DNA of 64,000 nt, taken from Tardiphaga sp. P9-11. GTDB lineage: Bacteria; Pseudomonadota; Alphaproteobacteria; Rhizobiales; Xanthobacteraceae. Under the pieces are notes generated by a model. It was not told where the DNA came from. It did no database searches and saw only the letters and a program-made list of their open reading frames with translations. Both the position numbers and the translations under genes were made by a program. Every line of letters begins with the position of its first letter. The stretch's first letter is position 1. The stretch is taken from positions 186,001 through 250,000 of the forward strand of contig NZ_NPKQ01000008.1 of assembly GCF_008329525.1 (NCBI RefSeq), in the 5' to 3' direction. This document shows, piece by piece, positions 17,228 through 26,147 of this stretch.

Positions 17228-18829
17228 TCAGTGCCTTCTTGCACTTTGATCCCGCGTCCGGAGGATCGCTTCAAGAATGCGACGCAGGCGACGCACCGAG
17301 CCTCCGCGCCAGGCCTCGGCGATGACGACCCGCTCATCGGGGCCGACCGGAGCGATCCAGCGGCGGTCCAACTCGCGATCGCCGGCAAAGGTTCGGAGCA
17401 GTGCCGGCAGCAGTGCGTCGAGGTCAGCGCGGGAGGGCTTCGGAAAGGAGACGATCCGGAAGCGGTCGCGAAGCGGAGATGGTATGGGATCCAGGGTATT
17501 TGCGGTCGCTACGTAGCTCACGTGGCTTAGGTCGAGTGTGATCTGCAGGGCAGGATCCGGATAGCGAGCACTGGTTTCGGGCTCGAGCAGGCCGAGCAGG
17601 CAATCCCACAGCCGGCCGTAGTCGCTTCGCGTGCCGGCTTTCTCCAGTTCGTCGATCAGGATCATCGGATTGGCGTTTCCGCCACGCGCGATCGCGAGGA
17701 GCGGGTGGCAGGGCTCTGCCGAATGCCAACGCCGATCGGTCCCCCCGAAAGAATTGCCGTCCGATTGTGCGGCGTCGATACGCCAGATCGTCAAACCAAG
17801 GACTTCGCCGAGACGGCGACCAAAGTAGGATTTTCCGGCGCCCGGGTCGCCGACGAGCAGAAGCGGTCGGAAATGCGCGGTCGGCCGTCCGATCAGGTCG
17901 GCAAGCGCAAAGTCGATCACGTCGATCGCATATGGAAACTCGGCCGCCAGGCTATTACGGACCTGATCGAGAGCCGGCGTCTCGACAAGCGGCAGTGCGG
18001 AGTTGAGAATCTTCCCGACGGGCTGAATGAATTTGTGGGTCTTGATCGCGGCGTCGTCGATGCAGCCGACTACGACATGATGGAGCGCAACCGGCTCGAC
18101 GATTACGTTGGACGATGTCGGATCGCTTCCGGAAGGCCCGGAACGCTCTGGAGGCCGCGCTGCCTCCTGTTGCCGTTCGATGTTTTCCCGGATGCGGCGT
18201 GCGGTATCGATTTTGGCAGCGCTGATCCGGTACCGCACCATTTGACGGCCGAGATCCATCGCGCTCTTCGCGGCCGGCCATGAGCCGCCGGCGCCGTCGA
18301 AGCGAGTGGCGACGGGACACGCGGCCCAGCCGTACGCGACCTGCTCGAGTTCGAGGCGTTGCTGATCGTCAAGCGTCGAGGCGACCTGATCGAAGGCAAG
18401 AAGCATGGTGCGGCCGACACGCCGGAATGCTTCGAAGCGCTCCGCGCCGCATGGCAGGGTCAGCGACAGCATGCGGACGCAGTCGCCGAGCGAGCGCAGG
18501 AGCGGCAGGTCACGAACCACGGCAAGACGATCCAGTTCGTCGGCAAGGGGGAGGCCGGTATCTTCATTGACGACAAGCGCCCACGTGGTGGCCTGCGCAA
18601 GGTCGGGACAGATCGCATCGATCTCCGCGAAGAGGCGCAAAGCTGTATCGCTCGCGAATTCGTCCCGGGCAAGTAAGGCATAGCGCAGAATCCGCGGCAG
18701 GCCTTCGAGCCGCTTGTACTGGTCATCAGCTGAATCCGCTGCCGCGCCCTCGGACAGGAGGGCCGCTTCGGCCACGGCCTCGGTCCATGCGTCGTCTTCA
18801 TCGTGGATCAAAGACCGGCTCCCGGCCAT
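17228..18829 (-). CDS. AAA+ ATPase, Lon-like, without protease domain
   Basis: The 533-residue product has an unassigned N-terminal half (about 1-250) and a C-terminal AAA+ module. Walker A is GDPGAGKS (327-334), Walker B MILIDELEKAG (389-399), sensor 1 VATANTLDP with Asn444, and the arginine finger lies in SPLRDRFR (454-456). The lid ends with GSVRRLRRILEAILR. The order and wording resemble the ATPase part of Lon, but the chain stops before any serine-lysine protease domain. It may work as an unfoldase or remodelling factor with a separate partner. The gene for a small protein upstream overlaps it by 22 bp. Related ATPases occur on alphaproteobacterial mobile elements. Target unknown. Confidence 0.82.
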   Translation of the reverse strand: MAGSRSLIHDEDDAWTEAVAEAALLSEGAAADSADDQYKRLEGLPRILRYALLARDEFASDTALRLFAEIDAICPDLAQATTWALVVNEDTGLPLADELDRLAVVRDLPLLRSLGDCVRMLSLTLPCGAERFEAFRRVGRTMLLAFDQVASTLDDQQRLELEQVAYGWAACPVATRFDGAGGSWPAAKSAMDLGRQMVRYRISAAKIDTARRIRENIERQQEAARPPERSGPSGSDPTSSNVIVEPVALHHVVVGCIDDAAIKTHKFIQPVGKILNSALPLVETPALDQVRNSLAAEFPYAIDVIDFALADLIGRPTAHFRPLLLVGDPGAGKSYFGRRLGEVLGLTIWRIDAAQSDGNSFGGTDRRWHSAEPCHPLLAIARGGNANPMILIDELEKAGTRSDYGRLWDCLLGLLEPETSARYPDPALQITLDLSHVSYVATANTLDPIPSPLRDRFRIVSFPKPSRADLDALLPALLRTFAGDRELDRRWIAPVGPDERVVIAEAWRGGSVRRLRRILEAILRTRDQSARRH

Positions 18830-19206
18830 CCGTCATCATTATCGGCGTCCGGTCTCAACGCGGACAACGATGAAGCGGGATCGTTCTCTGCCGCGCGACC
18901 AAGACGGTAAAAGCGCGACAGGGTGCGTACCCAACGGTTTTCGGGATCGGCGAACCACACCTGGGAAGTGACGATTCTCCGTGACCCCAGCCGCGGGTGT
19001 CCCGTGACGTCGCCGACAAGCTGCAGACCGAGCGGACTGAGCATAGGGAAATATCGATCGAGAATAGGCGCCGTTCGCAGCCTGGCGGAGACGAATGCAG
19101 CGTCACGTTCGAGAAGTGCGCAGTCTGCTGCAAGCGATTGCAGGCGCTCTGAGACGCCGGAGGTGATGCGACGAGGGTCGAGAAACGGAAAGGCGCGGAT
19201 CAACAT
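18808..19206 (-). CDS. Small conserved protein paired with the AAA+ ATPase
   Basis: From the ATG at 19206 the product has 132 residues, overlapping the AAA+ gene by 22 bp, so translation is probably coupled. It contains LQSLAADCALLERDAAF (a short helix) and, near the C-terminus, VTGHPRLGSRRIVTSQVWF followed by WVRTLSRFYRLGR. This late pattern is what I remember from small proteins (DUF6634, unverified) encoded next to such ATPases. The frame is open further upstream to 19359, but that part does not look like protein. It may be an adaptor or partner of the ATPase; the role is unknown. Confidence 0.68.
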   Translation of the reverse strand: MLIRAFPFLDPRRITSGVSERLQSLAADCALLERDAAFVSARLRTAPILDRYFPMLSPLGLQLVGDVTGHPRLGSRRIVTSQVWFADPENRWVRTLSRFYRLGRAAENDPASSLSALRPDADNDDGWPGAGL

Positions 19207-19677
19207 GAGGGACGGACTCTTACGGGTGGGGCTGACCGAAATCGGCGAGCCGACGAGCGGACTTGAAGGCAGATCGCGAATGGCGGTGGCCGCACCTGCG
19301 TTTGGTTGGCGCCGAGGTGTGGAAACCCGGTCCGACGTTCCGATGTGACATCGTCGCATCGTTGTGTCGGTCCCATGTTCCGACGCTCCGGCGAACCAAC
19401 GCGGCGGCGTCGCCGCGATGAGCGCAAGTCGTGTTGCGGGATGCCCAATATGTGAGTTTGCGGACGGCGAACGCGAATGTTCCGATTGCGCTGCATTCCG
19501 GAAGCTCCGGTTCGGTCACCGGCTGACACATGGCGGAGCGACCCTCGTTCCGTTGGTCCGATGCCCCGGGGGAAGATCGGTCCGACCTGGCAAGAGGCTT
19601 TTGGCCCAGCACTGCGTTGGCTGCGGCCGTCGTCGCAGCATTTCAGGGTGCCGCAGATCACGAGGGAGGCGGGCGGG
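19207..19677. other. Gene-free stretch between the ATPase pair and the MinD-like gene
   Basis: No convincing gene was found on either strand. Related phrases of the type GTTCCGA/TCGGTCCCATGTTCCGAC occur around 19340-19385, and the region may contain a promoter for the ATPase pair. Confidence 0.35.
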
Positions 19678-20457
19678 TCAACATTCATCTGCATGCTCCA
19701 GCATCATCGCCATGAATGCATCGGCGCGGTCGGCCACTGCCGTCGCAAAGGCGAGACACCGCGCCTGCAGTTCCGGATCCTGCCAGATCGGACGCTCGTC
19801 AAAGAGAGCGGCCAGTGTCGCCTCGTCCAGAAATGGAACCTGCACAATGACCTCAGACGGGTCACCCGGCAGAATGTCGCAATCCGGATCGCAGTCCCGC
19901 AGCAGGCCGCTCAATTGCTCCCTCTGCCGAGCTCGACCGCTTTCCGGAGCGATGGTCGCAACCAATGTCGGCACAAGGAGGTCACGATAACGCTGGGTAT
20001 CGCGGGCATGGGCAAAACCGCGCACCGCCCAGTCGAGCTCGAATATGGATTCTCGCGCCGGCACCAGAATGACCGCGGCATCGCGGATGGTGGCTGCATT
20101 CCACGCGCGCTCGTTGCAACAAAGATCAACGACGACATCGCCGTCGGTGCCGACCTCCGTCAGCGCAAGCTCGTGCAAAGCGTCCATGAACCGCGCATCA
20201 GCGCCATGGATCATCGTCGCCAATCCGGCGGCAAGATCAGCAGGAAGTGAATAGGGGTCAGGCAGCTCCAGCTCGCAGCACGGCAGCGGCAGCGTTGTTT
20301 CGATCGGGCCGATCGTTGCGAGCGAACCGTGATGGGTCTGTCTCACCAGAGCTGGGCGGCGACCTTGGAGGTGCAATCCATAGGCGAGGAGCGCTGCAGT
20401 CAGCGTGCGTCCGGCGCCGCCGTTCCAGCCGCCGACCAGATAAATCCGTGCGGTCAT
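19678..20457 (-). CDS. MinD/ParA-like P-loop protein with altered Walker A
   Basis: The 259-residue product begins MTARIYLVGG, and its P-loop region GGWNGGAGRT (9-18) has arginine 17 where ParA/MinD proteins have the second, phosphate-binding lysine. The fold otherwise fits: an ATPase-type helix follows (LTAALLAYGLHLQG), then DVVVDLCCNERAWNA as a Walker B-like strand, VILVPARESIFELDWAVRG and QVPFLDEATLAALFDE. It starts 10 bp after the sigma-factor stop, preceded by GAGGATTCGGGA, so the two are co-transcribed. Family members act in partitioning, localisation or regulation. The Lys-to-Arg change may weaken ATP hydrolysis. Confidence 0.78.
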   Translation of the reverse strand: MTARIYLVGGWNGGAGRTLTAALLAYGLHLQGRRPALVRQTHHGSLATIGPIETTLPLPCCELELPDPYSLPADLAAGLATMIHGADARFMDALHELALTEVGTDGDVVVDLCCNERAWNAATIRDAAVILVPARESIFELDWAVRGFAHARDTQRYRDLLVPTLVATIAPESGRARQREQLSGLLRDCDPDCDILPGDPSEVIVQVPFLDEATLAALFDERPIWQDPELQARCLAFATAVADRADAFMAMMLEHADEC

Positions 20458-20467
20458 TCCCGAATCC

Positions 20468-21043
20468 TCACGCAGCTCGACGAGGACGGATCGGCGCGAA
20501 TGCAGTTCCCACCTCCGGTCCTGCCTCATAGGCATCTCGAAGCCTGGCAGTTGCACGTGAAAGGCGCGAATGCAGGGTCCCGAGCGGCACGCCGAGCCGC
20601 ACCGCGATCTGCTCATGCGACAGCTCATCGACGCGAGCGAGCCAGATGATTTCCCGGTCGGCCGCCGACAATTTCTCAAGCGCACCGACGACATCATCAA
20701 CCTCGAGTCGCAATTCCTGGGTTGCCGCGACCGGGAAGTCCATCATATCCGCGTCGCCCTCCGCGGCGGCTGCTGGACGCGACAAGGAAACCGATGTGCG
20801 GACATGCATGCGGCGGCTCGCGTTTCGGACGTGGCCATGCAGGATCGCCATCAGCCAGCCGGACAGATTGTCATCCGCGAAATGATCCAAACTCTGCAGA
20901 GCGGTCACGATCGTGTCCTGTAACAGGTCATCAGGCGAACCGATGTGTGTTCGTTTGCCGATCAGGAACGCAGCATGCCGGCGCAGGGTCGGGCGTAATG
21001 CGACAATTCGGTCGATGAGATCGGCGGTAGGTTTGGGCGACAT
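20468..21043 (-). CDS. ECF-type RNA polymerase sigma factor
   Basis: From the ATG at 21043 (strong GGAAGGAGAGCCG ribosome-binding site) the product has 191 residues. Region 2 reads DDLLQDTIVTALQSLDHFAD, then NLSGWLMAILHGHVRNASRR. Region 4 is LSAADREIIWLARVDELSHE, then QIAVRLGVPLGTLHSRLSRA. No anti-sigma gene is visible beside it. It heads a leftward unit with the MinD-like gene. A broken paralogue lies at 28774-29001. It probably directs transcription of some island genes; the target promoter is unknown. Confidence 0.9.
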   Translation of the reverse strand: MSPKPTADLIDRIVALRPTLRRHAAFLIGKRTHIGSPDDLLQDTIVTALQSLDHFADDNLSGWLMAILHGHVRNASRRMHVRTSVSLSRPAAAAEGDADMMDFPVAATQELRLEVDDVVGALEKLSAADREIIWLARVDELSHEQIAVRLGVPLGTLHSRLSRATARLRDAYEAGPEVGTAFAPIRPRRAA

Positions 21044-21892
21044 CGGCTCTCCTTCCAGTATGACGGCTGCAACCTGGCAGGATCTCGGAATCATGTCTAG
21101 GATCTATTTCCCAATTTGTGGACTTGCCCTCTGACCGGCGAGCTTGGTCAACGATCTTGGCGATGCCAGCTTCGGACTGCCGCCCACGTTCTGCGATACG
21201 ATCCGGATGAGGATTGCCCTCTTCAAAATCCGGAAATCCCGGTGAGTTCAGTCGGTCACCGCAGGACATTCGGCGCGCTTCGGAGGGGGATCCGGTAGAG
21301 CACGGGTTCGCGGCGATCATTGAGCTGTCTTGAACACCTGAGCTTGCCCGGCTGTGCAAGGACGGCTCGGCGTCGCGTAAGATATCGGGGCCGCAACCCG
21401 TCCGTGTTTTCGTTCGAGATGCGCTGCCGGGAAGAGGGAGGGCCGCAGAAATAAGACATCGACCTCGGTGGCCGATGTCAGGCAGACTGCCGGCAGTTCC
21501 TTGCTTCTATCCCAGGTCTGCGACCGCTAAAGTTCGCCGGGCAATCGGCGCGACGTTTGATCGACGCCGATGCGACGCGTCACCATCCTTGTTCACGGCC
21601 TTGACCGACATTATGCAGCGCGAGCGTTGCTCGACGTGCGTCGCGAAACTCTCGTTCCGGATGACTGAGCGCCGGCGAGATCATCGAAAAGACGGGGCAG
21701 ATTCGCAGCCAAATCGGCGTCCGATCGAATTTATCCGCGCCGGCAGGCCCTGAGCGAGACGCGACGACGCTCTTTCATGTTCGTGCTCGATCTTTGCCGG
21801 ATGATTGAAGCGCTGCGCTGATCAACTCGAAGCCGCCTCCAAAAGAAAGCGGTTTTAGGAAAAGGCGCGGAGCGATTCAAACGTCAACGGCG
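21044..21892. other. Gene-free stretch upstream of the sigma factor, copied in the second module
   Basis: No real gene was recognised. Around 21060-21200 the leftward translation AKIVDQARR...ILPGCSRH matches the region upstream of the broken sigma copy (ARIVDRVRR...ILPAVVSRR near 29040-29110), so this non-coding or decayed DNA belongs to the duplicated module. Confidence 0.5.
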
Positions 21893-22180
21893 TTTGATGA
21901 TGTAATGGGGGGAACGGCGCAGATAGGGCAAGGCGTCAATCGAGGTTCGGCATCATCGAATGGGGCTTGCGTTGAGGCGTCCGCCCATCGGCTTAACGCT
22001 AGGCGAAGTGATCAACGCGGCGATACGCGTTCCGGTCGAAAGCCTGATCGACCGTGCGAACGACGAGGATCTCGCACCGGACGCAGAGTTCGCCAACAGG
22101 ATCGCGCCGCAGCTCGTGATTCACGGGCTCGTTCGCTCCGGCACGCCGTTTCGATGTTCGCGTCGCTTCTCCTTCCGGAT
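21893..22180 (-). pseudogene. Decayed copy of the 119-residue hypothetical gene
   Basis: The DNA aligns with the intact gene at 29284-29643: the end GTAATGGGGGGAAC, then CGAATGGGGCTTGCGTTGA against CAGATGGGGCTTGCGCTGA, then CGGTCGAAAGCCTGATCG against CGGTCGAAGCCCTGATCG. Leftward, VDQAFDRNAYRRVDHFA corresponds to ADQGFDRDAAHRRVDELI. Frameshifts and divergence break the frame, and the 5' half is no longer recognisable. Confidence 0.68.
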
Positions 22181-22427
22181 TACCCCGACGACGCTTCCGC
22201 CTCCCGCACACAGATCTCAGCGATTCCGGTCTGAGGACGGGTGTTCCAAGCGATCAGCCCGCGCCGGTGAAACGCCGTCAATCCGAAGCGGAGAGCCGGA
22301 CGCCAGCAGGCAACCGGATGTGCCGATGCGTTTCGGGAATTCGCCCGGATCGACATCACCGCGCCGCGCAAATCGCCAAGGCCCCCGACGGTGCCGGCGG
22401 GGAGCTGTTCACCGCGCAAGGCATCAG
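22181..22427. other. Spacer between decayed gene and repeat array
   Basis: No gene seen. In the second module the equivalent distance (29644-30125) is also without a convincing gene. Confidence 0.35.
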
Positions 22428-22595
22428 ACTGAATCGAAAATATCGGACTTTGAAACACCGATCTCGACATTCGTAACGAAAGATTCGAGCTTTGAATCTC
22501 CGATTTCGATCTTTGAATCAAAAATGCGCAACTGCTCTTACGCTCGGGGCAACTGCAAGCGATGTTTACGGAACTTGTTTCAGGTTCTCGAGAAC
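22428..22595 (+). repeat. 21-bp-period array 1 (eight degenerate units)
   Basis: Units begin every 21 bp at 22428, 22449, 22470, 22491, 22512, 22533, 22554 and 22575. Early units open with TTTGAATC or a variant and contain ATNTCGA; later units end in AAC (GCGCAAC, GGGCAAC, CGGAAC, GAGAAC). The fifth unit, with TTTGAATCAAAAATGCGCAA at its start, is identical to a unit of array 3. Read rightward the array encodes heptads of the type FES-K/P-I-S-x, and the frame stays open. It may be a protein-binding array on DNA or a decayed heptad-repeat gene. Confidence 0.78.
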
Positions 22596-22729
22596 GTGGG
22601 ACGATGCCCGGACATGTCGCGGCGACGCGTCAGCTACGCAACACAGGTTTTCTGCAACTGCAGACTCCATAAATGATGAAATCAGATCGCCGGCATCAAC
22701 CGCTCGATCTGGCGGTTCCGGTTCAGGAC

Positions 22730-22792
22730 TTTGAATCGGAACTATCGAGCTTTGAATCGCTTTGGTGGATGTTTGAAACGGATTTGCGCAAC
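22730..22792 (+). repeat. 21-bp-period array 2 (three units)
   Basis: Three units start at 22730, 22751 and 22772 with TTTGAATC, TTTGAATC and TTTGAAAC. The last ends with TTGCGCAAC and is followed by TGC, as in arrays 1 and 3. The rightward frame gives FES, FES and FET at heptad spacing, then LRNC. Confidence 0.7.
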
Positions 22793-23405
22793 TGCATCCG
22801 CGCTGGTCTTGACTTATCATGACGCATTCGACGAAAATACCGTTTAGAAATGCGTTTGGGGCGGGAACGAACAGCCCAGGCTGCAATGCGCGAACACATC
22901 CTTTCACGGCGAGGGGTCATCGCGGATATGATCGCCAGCCCCTCCATAGCCGTGGACAGGAATTGAAAACGGCAGCCGTCCGTATTCACGGTCGTCGCGG
23001 TTCGGAAGTGCTCCAAGTCTGAGGAAATCGAACCGGCGTCGGAGGGGGGAGAATTTCAGATTGAACAATCCGCGAACGGCCCAATTTTCCGACCTATGTT
23101 CGCAGGAAGCGGCGTCACAGCGCTTTAGGTCGCGGCGTCGTCTGCATCTCTCCGGAACTTACGCTTTGTGCTGCCATGTGATTGCAGCCGGCATTCCCGG
23201 ATCTCACCCCTGTCCGATCAAGAGGCAGATGTCTTCTTCTGGCGACGACTTCGCATGCTGCGAGCGCGGCGGACGAGATCAGACTGAATTACGGCAGCGC
23301 AAAATTTAGAACGACGACCATCACCGGCCGACAACCACCTTTTGGTGGGACACCTCGTGGTGGTGAGACATCCAAGTTCTGCACTGCTCGAAAACGAGCC
23401 TATTT
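22793..23405. other. Gene-free stretch
   Basis: No frame with protein-like sequence was found. The copy relationship with the other module is not visible here. Confidence 0.35.
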
Positions 23406-23552
23406 CTACGGCTTCTCATAATTTAGCACTCCTTCGAGGCACGCGTCGGGTCGCCCTATAAAGCTCACGGCTTCGATCTCGTGGCCCTGGATCCGGATCG
23501 CCCAGGGCGCCAGGCTGGTAATCCACCCGGGCGTTAGATCGGAGCTGCGCAT
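23406..23552 (-). CDS. Short protein-like frame overlapping the DUF262 gene end (gene fragment?)
   Basis: A 48-codon frame starting at an ATG at 23552 reads MRSSDLTPGWITSLAPWAIR, then IQGHEIEAVSFIGRPDACLE. It looks like real protein and is one frame away from the truncated DUF262 protein, overlapping its end by 19 bp. It may be the C-terminal remnant of another gene joined here by a deletion, or a small gene. No family recognised. Confidence 0.4.
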   Translation of the reverse strand: MRSSDLTPGWITSLAPWAIRIQGHEIEAVSFIGRPDACLEGVLNYEKP

Positions 23553-24313
23553 GCGACGTCGAACGAATTGAGCGTCTCGTAAACTCGGCAGAGCGCAGCG
23601 GGCTGCATCGGGCGCCTCAACATCTGTACCGGAATCTTGTAAAATTCAAAGGAAGCCACGATGACCGAACGGAAGTCCCTGACGGCCCGCAAGGACTCGG
23701 ACCGCATCAGGCCCGGTTCTTTTTCGTCCCAGAATTCAGAGTATGCACGCTGATACGCGTCGAAGTCGAATACGAGATTGGTGGGGAAGATTCCTCGCTC
23801 GTACTGGACAAAGGGATCGGTGTAGTTGATGCCCCCGCCATACAGAGGCGTACCGTCCGGCCTCGTTGCGATCGAGAAAATAGACTCCTTTACGGGAATT
23901 CCCGACAAGACGGCCTTCCTCATATTGTAGAAATAGAAACGGTACTCGGGGCTTTCGCCGGATCTGATTCTCACCGGCGCGGCCCTGTAGCAGGCCTGAT
24001 ACGCGGCAGTCAGTCGTTGTTGACCATCGAGGACCAAGTTCAGAGGTGATGCGCTCGGATCGGCAACTGGAGCGGCTCCATCAAAGGCGCGGTGATCCGG
24101 AGACGTAGCTGGGACGAACGTGGGGGAGCCGATGGGATGGCCTTCCGCGAACGATTCCAGCAGGCTCCGGATGTGATCGCTCGGCCAGCACCAATCTCGA
24201 TGAAAGAGCGGCAACCGGATTCGTCCGCGATGGATGTCGTCAAGAACGGCTTTTAAGCTTTGGTTTTTGATATCGAAGACCTCGGTCGGAGCCGAGCGGC
24301 GGGCGATTGTCAT
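23534..24313 (-). pseudogene. Truncated DUF262 (GmrSD/ParB-like nuclease N-domain) gene
   Basis: The 259-residue frame starts at 24313 after AAGGAAAGCCCAG. It matches the DUF262 N-terminal part: LKAVLDDIHRGRIRLPLFHR, then SLLESFAEGHPIGSPTFV, and the hallmark LVLDGQQRLTAAYQACY. It ends just after ALCRVYETLNSFDVA, the point where related proteins continue with GVPLT-type sequence and several hundred more residues. No C-terminal domain or partner is present, so the protein is probably non-functional or only a fragment. DUF262 proteins are often part of anti-phage nucleases that act on modified DNA. Confidence 0.72.
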
Positions 24314-24814
24314 CTGGGCTTTCCTTGTTTCTGTAACAAGGGTCGGGCGGGTTTTCGAATGCTGTCAAGCCGTTCAACACAGACCCGCCGAAGTCGGTCG
24401 AAGCAGTGCCGCCCGATCGGGGGTATACTGTCTCATGCTTAACCGCCGCCAGCGGCTTCCGCGATCCGGATCTCATCGCTCTGCCGAATCCGAGAAGTCC
24501 AATCGGTTCTGGATCAATCCGATTAAAGCTCGCGCCGCTTTGTTTTTCGGCGTGTGCATTCGCCGTGGAGCCCCATGACGCCGTTACCGCTGCTGACGGA
24601 GTCGTAAGGTGCCACGGCCGCAGTGGCCGCCTCGGAATGCCAGGCGACGCGCTCAGATGCCCGACTTTTGGCCCTTTGCTGCCATTCTACATGGGGTCTC
24701 CGGTCGCGAAGACCGTAAGCGGGCTCGGCACCCGCCCGCGCTTCCATCCACCCAAACCTGAACAGTTGATCGAGGCTGGGTTGCACCGGACCTCGCAGCA
24801 CAGGGATAAGCCTC
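24314..24814. other. Spacer between DUF262 gene and IS110 remnant
   Basis: It holds the DUF262 promoter side and probably the left end of the IS110-type element. No gene is supported and no terminal repeat was defined. Confidence 0.35.
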
Positions 24815-25015
24815 ATGACGATACATCCCGGCTTCATCGGAATCGACATCTCCAAACGGCATCTCGATGTTTTTGACGGCGGTATCTGAACCGTCTGCCG
24901 TCTTGATATCGCCTCGGATGCGATTGATCCCTTGATCGCCGGCTGGGCCGGCAGCAACGTGTTCGTGGTGTTCGAAGCCGCCGGTCACTGCGACAAGGCG
25001 CTGCGGCAGTATTAA
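24815..25015 (+). pseudogene. IS110-family transposase remnant
   Basis: The frame starts MTIHPGFIGIDISKRHLDVF, the typical N-terminus of IS110/IS111 transposases with the first catalytic aspartate in GIDIS. A TGA interrupts it at 24887. It then continues in the same frame with IDPLIAGWAGSNVFVVFEAA, carrying the conserved glutamate, up to GHCDKALRQY and a TAA at 25013. Intact relatives exceed 300 residues, so about four fifths of the gene is missing. It marks past insertion activity in the island. Confidence 0.82.
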
Positions 25016-26147
25016 GAGCAACCGGCATCGCGTTGGTCCGGGCTAGCTGACCGAGGACAATGCCAATCCCGCCCACGTCGGGATGGAGAAGCAGGTAGCC
25101 AAGCCTTCGGCTTGAGAGCCGTGGCAAAAGATAATGTGCCATACCCCGCGCAGCAGCATCGCGGCAGCGACTCCCCGCCGGAAGCAGAAGATATCAGAGT
25201 CTTCCACAGAGCAGCGTAAGATTGACGGCGCACGCGAACAGCTGCGCGAACGCAAGCGCGGTTTGAATTCTTTTGCACCGGATTTGGTCGATCATCCTCA
25301 TCGCGCAATGAGTTTCAGACGATTCCATCCCGCGAGTCCCGCACGTTATTTCTTCGGGGATTCAGGAATCATTTACGAAGCGGCTTGAAAGCGTTTTGAC
25401 CCTGAGGGCAGCTCCGGGGTGGAGACGACGACCTGAGCGAAGAGGATAAGCAGTCAGAGGAATGAAGCTCCAACCAGTTCAGGGCGATCGAGACAGATCT
25501 TTCCGCGAAAGCGGCCGGCACTTTAGCGGGCCGGCCGGGCGCTCCGGCTCCGCACCGGTCTTTTGCCGGGGATCGGAGGAGACACACATATCGCGCCGAG
25601 GTCGTCGTCTTGAAGGCGGTGGGGACATCAATGCGGCGCCGCGCCAATGGCACGGGAGCATACGTAATTCACGACGACGTACGCGCGTTCCTGAAATCAC
25701 CTGGATCGGATCAAACCAAGGGAATGGTGATCAGCTGCGCAAGGGCTTCCGGATATGCCGGTTCCTTCGATCTGCAGCTGCTTCCTCGCAGATCGATCAT
25801 CCTAACACGAGCGACCTTACGAACGCGGACCGCACGCGTCCTCAGCGAAATTCGGCCAGCGCATGAGGACCTCGAACGACGCGGAACCGCCGGAGCGGCT
25901 ACGCTCGTCCCTTTGACCCGGTTCGCGCCGACTTCCAGGATCGGCCGCCTCTTGACTGCTGACCGGGCGCGCCGGAGGGATGAAAGCGCTCGCGGATTGT
26001 TTGCCTTGGTAATCAATTGATTGGAAAAATCCCGTAAGAAGCTGGACGATGAGCCTTCCCTCCGAGCAGCCGCTTGGCCTCCGCCGCACGCGACGGTAGC
26101 ATGCCTCGATCATCCCGTCCGGCGGCGTAATGCGTTGAGTAAAACTG
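25016..26147. other. Gene-free stretch of about 1.1 kb
   Basis: Directly after the IS110 remnant the DNA may include more of that element, but no recognisable transposase sequence continues. Several frames are open without a convincing start or motif. The end should hold the promoter of the methyltransferase gene. Confidence 0.4.

Noticed and set aside
16984-17388. 134-codon leftward frame overlapping the AAA+ gene end
   Set aside because: It overlaps a well-supported gene in another frame; only its last part looks protein-like, so at most it is a decayed remnant.
22428-22792. CRISPR array
   Set aside because: The period is only 21 bp with degenerate units and no spacer/repeat distinction; no cas gene is nearby.
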